Assembly: GCA_001972305.1 (NCBI GenBank)
Contig: BDDD01000345.1
Location: 322,466-386,465, forward strand
Reading direction: 5' to 3'
From: Cephalotus follicularis
Lineage: Eukaryota > Streptophyta > Magnoliopsida > Oxalidales > Cephalotaceae
DNA length: 64,000 nt
Under the pieces are notes generated by a model, which worked only from the letters and a program-made list of their open reading frames with translations, did no database searches and was not told where the DNA came from. This document shows, piece by piece, positions 58,020-64,000 of the stretch. The position numbers and the translations under genes were made by a program. Numbering within the stretch: position 1 is the stretch's first letter; each line of letters begins with the position of its first letter.

Positions 58020-59262
58020 TCCTTTCGTGAGTTAGTTATCTAAGAGTTACATGGAGGTGGACTAAAAGGACATTGTGGGAGAGATAAGACTATGACAAAG
58101 GTAGAAGAACATTATTATTGGCTAAAGATGAGGTGGGATGTTGACAGATTGGTGAAGCGTTGTAGGGTGTGCCAATATGCCAAAGGTGTATCACAAAATA
58201 CAGGTTTGTACATGCCTTTACCAGTTGCTGATTTACCTTGGATTCATATTAGCATGGATTTTGTTATTGGATTGGCAAAAATTGTAAGGAGACATGATTC
58301 TATCTTTGTGGTGGTAGGTCAGTTTTCTAAAATGGTTCACTTTATTCCTTGTTCTCGAACATTTTATGCATTATATGTGGTAGAATTATTTTTCAAAAAG
58401 GTGGTGCGTTTGCATGGACTTCTTACTATATTGTGTCTGACAAGGATGTGAAATTTATGGCTCACTTTTGGCATTCCTTATGGAGGAAATTGGGAACAAA
58501 GCTGGAGTATTCTAGCACCTGTCACCCGCAAACAGATGGTCAAACTTAAGTAGTGAATAGGAGTCTTGGTAACTTGCTTCGTTGTATTGTTAGAGACCAT
58601 GTGAAGATGTCGGATACGATTCTTCCTCATGCTGAATTTGCATACAACAATTCAGTAAATCATACTATCAAAAAGACTCCATTTGAAGCTGCTTATGGGT
58701 TTAAGCCACAAAACGTCTTGGATCTAGTTCCATTGCCTCAAGAAGCAAGAGTTAGTGGAGAAGGGGAAGCTTTTGCTAAACATATAAGAAGAATTCATGA
58801 TGAGGTGCGTGCTGCAATCAAAACCAGCAATGATAATTATAAAGAAGCGGCTGATGAACATCAACGTTTCAAAGAATTAGCTAGAGGTGATTTGGTTATG
58901 GTGTACTTAAGGAAATAAATGTATCCTAAGGGAACTTATCATAAACTGAAATCGAGAAAGATTGGGCCACGCAAAATCTTAAAGAAGATATAGCTCTAAT
59001 GCCTATGTGGTGGAGCTACAGGATGATCTCCAAATCAGTCATATTTTTAATGTTGCAGATTTATTTGATTTTCATGGGTTTACAGATGATGATCAAGGAG
59101 AGGAAGCTAGAGAATGGGCTGACCGTATGCCAAAAAAGCCAAAAGAAGTGATTAAAGAAGTGCTTGACATGAAAGATGTTTGTTCGCGAAGAGGTCATTC
59201 ATATCGTAGATTTCTGGTCAAGTGGTTAGGCAAACATTCGATTGAGAGCATGTAATTTGAAG
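58020..59262 (+). pseudogene. integrase and chromodomain (chromovirus)
   Basis: The zinc-finger region (G-H-C-G-R-D-K-T in one frame, then C-R-V-C-Q-Y-A-K) is followed by S-M-D-F-V-I-G-L with the first catalytic Asp, S-D-K-D-V-K-F near 58438 for the second, and the H-P-Q-T-D-G-Q-T block. The stop there (58548) precedes the E-containing segment. The 58553-58918 frame has F-A-Y-N-N-S-V-N-H. The last part (59007-59255) ends in a chromodomain, E-V-L-D-M-K, then Y-R-R-F-L-V-K-W-L-G-K, which in related elements guides integration to marked chromatin. The aromatic cage is not complete. Confidence 0.78.
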
Positions 59263-59331
59263 AGAGTTAACTTTGCTATCTACGAGGAGTATGTTCACGT
59301 TTTCTTGCCGAAGCCTCTCCCCTGAGGGAAT

Positions 59332-59850
59332 TGATGCAGCAACAGTAAAAAAAAAATATTGTTCAAAGTTACTGTTCATATGACACTATTCACGTGTTAC
59401 TGTAACCCTGAAATTATTAAGGGTTTTTATGTTTTTTAGTTATTTCTTTTATGTTTAGGACTATTATTAAGATTTCTATTTGAAATAAGAATTATTTCCC
59501 TATTAGGATTCCTATTTTGAATATGATTTATTTCCTCTATATATAAGTAGTAATGTTATTAATCACAAGTAAAGTGTGTATCACAAATGAGTTATTAACA
59601 GTAAAAACATCATTAATATTGTTTAAAAGAACACCAATAATATTTTGACAATTCACTTGTGATGTAATTGTGATGCACATCACTTGTGTTATTAGAGTTG
59701 TTTCTTTGGAGAGCCTTGATATTTTCAGAATTAATAAATAAAAAGAATTCTCTTTCTCTTTCCCTGGCTTAAATTACTAGTAGACAATTCAATTGGTGTT
59801 ATGTTTACCATTCTCTTTTGATCTCTTTATATTTCCACTGCGTTAGAATA
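59332..59850 (+). repeat. 3' LTR of chromovirus with MITE insertion
   Basis: It begins TGATGCAGCAACAG after a GAGGGAAT purine tract. It aligns with the 5' LTR on both sides of the MITE at 59562-59686. Confidence 0.72.
59562..59686. mobile_element. 125-bp MITE, possibly hAT type
   Basis: Present in the right LTR only. It is flanked by TGTTATTA at 59554-59561 and TGTTATTA at 59687-59694, an 8-bp target duplication. Ends form an imperfect inverted repeat (ATCACAAGT... and ...CACTTG with inner ATCACAA/TTGTGAT). No coding capacity. Confidence 0.82.
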
Positions 59851-61031
59851 TTAATGCACATTTGGAAGACCAATTTTCATACGAGTTACAATTCTTGAAG
59901 TATTATGGGATCAAATAATTTTCCCGAACAAAACAATGTCAAATCATGAAAACATAGTATCACTTTAGATTTTCTATGCTCCTTACCAACTGTTATTACA
60001 AGCTGTGTTTGTCAATTAAATGTCAGAGAACCATTTCAACAGTTGCACTCAGCTTCCAGCTTACATATCCGAACACCTCTAGTTCGGAAGTTTATTCAGC
60101 TCAACCACTTCTCCAAAAATCTGGCAGTGCCAGTGGCCTATGAATCCTTAGTGACACCTTTTCCTTGCCTTAAGCACAAGGGAAACTTTAAATTCTATTG
60201 CTTTTACTATGTGTTAGCCAAAGGAACACAAAGAAACCTTCAATTCAAATAATTAATAAAACAGAAAAGAAGAAAATAGAAAAAAAAAAACAATATGTGC
60301 TAACATCGTGGAACTAACTGCATTGATCAGGATAATATGTAGAATTTATTGGTTGGTTATAGTATCACACACAATACTATCACTCATAAACCAACTTAAA
60401 TTTAAAGTAACATGGCTTACAAAAGTGACATATACAGACTCTTCCATTAAAAGTATAAACCCGAATGGGGCGGCACACAGACAGGCACTGCTTTAATGAA
60501 CAGCAGAAATGTGCTTCGATCATTTGAGCAATATAATTCTCTAACCTAGTCAGAGTACCAGATTTTTTGATACTTTTGTTTTATTGAAGCTCACCTGAAG
60601 TCCTACCTTAAACTTTACCAAGGACATTTCCAAATTTAGTTGAATTGTTGCCCTAGTGTATAAAACATGCAAAAAATATCTGGCATATTGGCAGTTCTAT
60701 TCAAACAAGAAAGAAACTCAAAAGCATAAGAACCGATGATCTAAATATCTTTTTATTACGACTATAAAGCTTCTGTCTATTTGCCAAATGCTCAGAACAT
60801 ATGGCAGGAGTATGTAATACCCTCAAATATGCAACTGAATCGACTCATTTACCCATCAATTTGAGAAGAAAATAAATTTGACCATTTCAGATCAACTTTA
60901 CCAAGAAACCTAGTTTTATTAATGAAATAAATTAGTAAAATGAAATGTGATAGACAATTGCATATCACGATTTTAAGATACCATGTCCTTAGTAACCAAA
61001 GTATCAAACTCCAATAATATAAATTATACGT
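59851..61031. other. intergenic region and 3' side of the presenilin gene
   Basis: No transposon signature was recognised. The part next to 61031 is presumably the presenilin 3' UTR (minus strand). Poly(A) signals cannot be placed with confidence. Small frames are unsupported. Confidence 0.4.
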
Positions 61032-62357
61032 CTAAAACATCAAAAGGTTCAAAGAACATTGTACAATGAAAATTTCAAGCAAGAGCCGAGTTAATAAATA
61101 AAACAACACACCTAGCATAATTGACACAGGAAGCGCTGGCAAAGCTTTCTGACAAAATGCCAATAGCATCAAAGTTACACCCAGTCCGGCTATAATAGCA
61201 AGATAGCACGCATACACCGTCATATAATCATACATTGCCGCCCTACCAACTAGCACACTGTAGAATATGAAGTCCCCCAGCCCCAGCTTGATCGCACCGG
61301 ATGATCCCAATCCCATCCCCTCTAGCATCAAATTCTCACTAGACACAACTTCTTCTTGTCCTTGCAGTTGAACATTCATCCTGTCCTGAATTAATGGCAC
61401 AGTGACCTCAGCATCACCATCTAAATTACGCACCTCCTCAGCTATAATTAATCTCGTATCAATTTGTCCAGTACCAGCTGATAAAAGAGTACCACAAGTT
61501 GAGTTTGATTCTAAAACAAGATTAGCATTCACATTTGAATTAGAGTTAGACTCGTTATTCAAATTATTGGTCGAATCATTTCCAACATTTCTCCTCTCTC
61601 TCCATACTCTCCTTTGAACTACACCACCCCTAGAAGCTGAATCATGATTAATAACTGGCCGAGCCTCGTAAACCAATGCAGGGATATCTTCATCCCTAGA
61701 TATTGCAAGCTCTACCAAAAGCCTTAACGGCCCAACAGGCAACAAAACAGCAGCTAGATCATATAATGCCATGGCAACCAAAAGAACCCAAGTAGTCCAT
61801 TCAGGTAGAAAGGTGAACCAATAAGCAACCAACACCCCAATAACAACCAAATACCCTTGTGTCACAAGAATTGCCATTTTCGACATGAACACAGCTAAAA
61901 CACCCACAGTAGCAAAGTTAAACAAAACCACCAAGAACGTGATACAATCAATGGGGATACTAAATTTCTCAATCAAGAACAAGGCAACTTCACCACCCAT
62001 GAAACCCAGCACAACAAAAGCAGAGAAACCCATGTAATACTTCAAGAACTTAGTGCATCTAAGGTAAAAAAGCAGTACCAAAATGAAGGTGACAACAGTG
62101 ACAACAGCCACAAAAGCAAGAGAGTTCAAAAGGGCACCTTTCAATTTTTCCCAGAAAGAATCCGAGCTGGATTCTGTGTATGCTATTGTAGCTATCGAGG
62201 TCACTTGTACTGATGATGAATCTGACGAAGTGCTATTGTCAAGAATGGATACCAAAATGACCACCATGAACATGCACACTGACACTGGTGTTATGATTCT
62301 GATGATTTCTTCACCCAGAGAATCAAGAATGCTTGTGGGTCTTTGGTTTTGGGCCAT
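61032..62357 (-). CDS. PSN: presenilin, catalytic subunit of gamma-secretase
   Basis: A 441-residue protein in one exon, from ATG at 62357 to TAG at 61032. Presenilins are nine-pass membrane aspartyl proteases that cut substrates within the membrane as part of gamma-secretase, located in endomembranes. The two catalytic Asp are present: D200 in A-L-Y-D-L-A-A and D362 in L-G-L-G-D-F. The P-A-L motif follows at 407-409. Hydrophobic segments occur near 24-40, 78-98, 108-128, 136-158, 163-181, 187-207, 358-376, 380-402 and 408-432. Between D200 and D362 lies the hydrophilic loop (about 225-350), rich in Asn/Ser, where family members are cleaved on activation. Length fits plant presenilins. The C-terminus ends near L-N-L-L-M-F, similar to plant relatives. 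Nothing suggests it is broken. Confidence 0.95.
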   Translation of the reverse strand: MAQNQRPTSILDSLGEEIIRIITPVSVCMFMVVILVSILDNSTSSDSSSVQVTSIATIAYTESSSDSFWEKLKGALLNSLAFVAVVTVVTFILVLLFYLRCTKFLKYYMGFSAFVVLGFMGGEVALFLIEKFSIPIDCITFLVVLFNFATVGVLAVFMSKMAILVTQGYLVVIGVLVAYWFTFLPEWTTWVLLVAMALYDLAAVLLPVGPLRLLVELAISRDEDIPALVYEARPVINHDSASRGGVVQRRVWRERRNVGNDSTNNLNNESNSNSNVNANLVLESNSTCGTLLSAGTGQIDTRLIIAEEVRNLDGDAEVTVPLIQDRMNVQLQGQEEVVSSENLMLEGMGLGSSGAIKLGLGDFIFYSVLVGRAAMYDYMTVYACYLAIIAGLGVTLMLLAFCQKALPALPVSIMLGVLFYLLTRLLLEIFIVQCSLNLLMF

Positions 62358-62880
62358 TGGGTGCTCAATTTATGGATCAAAATGGAAACTTATGTGGTGG
62401 ATGTTTTATTGGAATTTGATTAGGGATTCTGAATGGTAGGGTTACTTTGAACTATGGGTGTCGTCACACTGGGTAACGGTGGGGAAGCATCATGGACCGT
62501 TCATTTCCATGACTTCCTGAGTCCTCGTAGGAATCATCTGTCGAAATTGCAAACCTCTACCTTCTATAATTTTCTCTTTCTCTTTCTTTTTTTATATTTA
62601 GTTTAACTTCACATCTGTAACCATCAATCTAAAAATGATAAGAACAGGATTCCCACACTTGCGACTAAGTAGGTGTTTTAAGGGGTTTTTTTTTGAAGAA
62701 AATTGGCTATAGAAAGTGGACAATTAAGTACAGGATTAGTAAGAAGAATGATGATTGTTTCAAAGAGGCTGAGAGAGAAGCATAATTATTTCTAATGGAT
62801 TTTGTAAAATTTTGAACAAAGATTATAAGTTTTGTGGAAAAGGTGGTTTGAGACCTAGTTTTATTCTCTATTTCGGTTAA
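62358..62880 (-). promoter_or_regulatory. presenilin upstream region
   Basis: Includes a CT-run 'ctttctctttctttttt' (plus strand, 62574) and, on the minus strand, GA-rich sequence. No TATA box could be assigned. Sequence beyond 62660 may already belong to the copia LTR. Confidence 0.35.
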
Positions 62881-63144
62881 AAGAAAATCTTACCTTAAAA
62901 AGGAAGATTATTATATTATAAAATTGTCAAACATAAATAATAAATTACTATTCTAATAACCAAACACTATTCCAACAACAAAACAATATTTCAACACTCC
63001 CTAAACTCCTATAAATAGGAATGTAATGTTAAGAAAAAAATAAGGAATTCATAATAAGAAAAACTCTTATACTCTCTCACTTTTTCTCTGAAATTCTTTA
63101 TAGTGTAATATTCAGTTGTTAGTTAATCCCAGAAGTTTATAACA
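62880..63144 (+). repeat. copia 5' LTR (start uncertain)
   Basis: It ends AGAAGTTTATAACA immediately before the primer-binding site. It has a TATA box (CTATAAATAGG at 63009-63019) and a 'tctctcactttttctctg' leader. The left boundary could lie anywhere from 62660 to 62900. Confidence 0.6.
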
Positions 63145-63158
63145 CGTTATCAGCACGA
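63145..63158 (+). other. primer-binding site (copia)
   Basis: CGTTATCAGCACGA. This word follows the LTR end TTATAACA in a well-known class of plant copia elements. Confidence 0.7.
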
Positions 63159-63205
63159 GACTCTATCCAACTGAGATTTGGGGTAATTTGAATTAGTCTT
63201 TCAAA

Positions 63206-63206
63206 T

Positions 63207-63239
<33 letters not shown>

Positions 63240-63268
63240 CATACATACATACATATATATATATATAA
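63206..63268. repeat. AT / TACA microsatellite
   Basis: Runs of (AT)n with (ATAC)n in the middle, in the copia leader. Confidence 0.9.
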
Positions 63269-63651
63269 TAAAGTTTCGCGTTTTCATATTTCGTACGGAG
63301 TACCGACAACGTATGAAAATGTATGTCTCTATTATTACTTTAATGTATTACTTATCTGTGCGGATCACCATATACGTGGTGTGAAACATTATTATGATTT
63401 ATTGTTCTTGATGTACCATTTGTCTACTGGAATTGCCCGAGACTTAGTGAGAACCTATATACTTAATATCTAACGATATCACCTTACGATGTAAATGTGA
63501 GAACCTGTTTACTGCTTTATATATTTACATTATTTGCTTTATGATCAATTTTAATTATTACAATTATCTAATATTTGATCCATTTAATAATGTAAGTAAG
63601 GATATTATCATATATCTATATATATTTAATCTTGGAAACGATTATCATCAC

Positions 63652-63822
63652 TTAAGGTGGTGACTTAGTGGTAGGAAGCCGCTCGTTCATACATGAGGTC
63701 CGGCGTTTGACTATCGGCAAGCCCCATTATGCTCAAGTGGTCTCATGCCCTGATTAAATCGGGGGAAATTGAGCGTGACCTATGATTGCACCAATGAGGT
63801 CCCAAATTTTTTTCTATTACAG
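63652..63822 (+). mobile_element. tRNA-derived SINE candidate in copia leader
   Basis: GGTGGTGACTTAGTGGTAGG resembles the tRNA A box with its TTAGTGGT core. About 35 bp later GGTCCGGCGTTTGACTATC resembles a B box. The body continues with 'gaaattgagcgtgacc' and ends near a T-run (CCCAAATTTTTTTC). The length of about 170 bp fits plant SINEs. No clear target duplication was found. Confidence 0.55.
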
Positions 63823-63886
63823 TAAACTTTATTTATTTTACTATGCTCAAATGACATTTATTTTTATCTTTTGATTCAGTATAAAA

Positions 63887-64000
63887 ATGGCAAACATTGA
63901 AAATCGAAAATTCATTGCTCTTGATATTTCTGGAAAGAATTATCTATCATGGGTACTTGATGTGAAACTGTATTTGAGTGCTAAGAAATTGAGGCACACA
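63887..64000 (+). CDS. copia gag, N-terminal start, cut by window end
   Basis: 38 codons from ATG 63887, opening M-A-N-I-E, then A-L-D-I-S-G-K-N-Y-L-S-W-V-L-D, a wording common at the start of gag in a large plant copia group. No stops in the visible part. Located about 730 bp after the primer-binding site. Gag would form the particle. Whether the rest is intact lies outside the window. Confidence 0.75.
   Translation, partial: MANIENRKFIALDISGKNYLSWVLDVKLYLSAKKLRHT

Larger units (their letters stand above)
54305..59850 (+). mobile_element. Ty3/gypsy chromovirus, nearly full length
   Basis: LTRs of about 380 bp (54305-54680 and 59332-59850) enclose gag, protease, RT, RNase H, integrase and a chromodomain, all on the plus strand. 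Total about 5.5 kb. Short LTRs and chromodomain suggest a Reina- or CRM-like lineage. The flank GAAAA on the left and GAATA on the right may be a 4 of 5 target duplication. The right LTR holds a 125-bp MITE absent from the left one. Several stops and a small RT deletion disable it. Confidence 0.82.

Noticed and set aside
61402..62439. Plus-strand frames opposite presenilin
   Set aside because: Shadows of the presenilin coding strand.
63654..63725. tRNA gene
   Set aside because: Only A- and B-box-like words are visible; no cloverleaf with acceptor and anticodon stems, so a SINE is more likely.

Overview
This is a repeat-dense stretch of plant nuclear DNA, most likely from a eudicot. It is AT-rich, with large nested LTR retrotransposons, MULE and hAT transposon remnants, and only two genes that look intact. 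Both host genes lie in the right-hand part: an EXO70 exocyst subunit (50325-52253, +) and a presenilin (61032-62357, -). Both read as single uninterrupted coding exons.

Layout from left to right. 1-1795: end of a Ty1/copia LTR. 1796-3400: broken MULE transposase (-). 3490-3781: copia 3' LTR end with its polypurine tract (-). 3797-12195: Tekay/Del-like Ty3/gypsy element (-) with a full 3' LTR and a cut-off 5' LTR. 12196-18013: another gypsy LTR, itself split by a 3.3-kb solo LTR (12708-16030). 18014-19941: fragment of a second Tekay-like element (-). 19942-28810: decayed copia element (+). 28811-46870: second copia element (+), interrupted first by a SIRE-like copia element (29379-37203, -, carrying an env-like ORF and a nested solo LTR) and a copia deletion derivative (37204-39829), and interrupted in its 3' LTR by a 3.9-kb solo LTR with a perfect 5-bp target duplication (42669-46570). 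47577-48878: hAT transposase fragment with one terminal repeat (-). 54305-59850: gypsy chromovirus with chromodomain (+), between the two host genes, with a MITE in only its right LTR. 62880-64000: start of another copia element (LTR, primer-binding site, a SINE in the leader, first 38 codons of gag).

The most striking signal is not a gene. Short palindrome-like motifs with a GTCGAC core recur at about 20-22 bp intervals (two DNA helical turns) in LTRs or leaders of several unrelated retroelements: the Tekay-like LTR, both SIRE-like LTRs, the solo LTR nested in its gag, the stretch just upstream of its env-like ORF, two other gypsy LTRs, and a copia derivative where spacing alternates 19-21 and 32-34 bp. 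A second signal is a 16-unit minisatellite in the 42669-46570 LTR whose units each hold a small hairpin, some with paired compensating changes.

The transposon genes are nearly all broken by stops and frameshifts. The only coding interplay is within elements (gag, protease, reverse transcriptase, RNase H, integrase). EXO70 (vesicle tethering) and presenilin (intramembrane protease) have no evident functional link beyond neighbouring positions.
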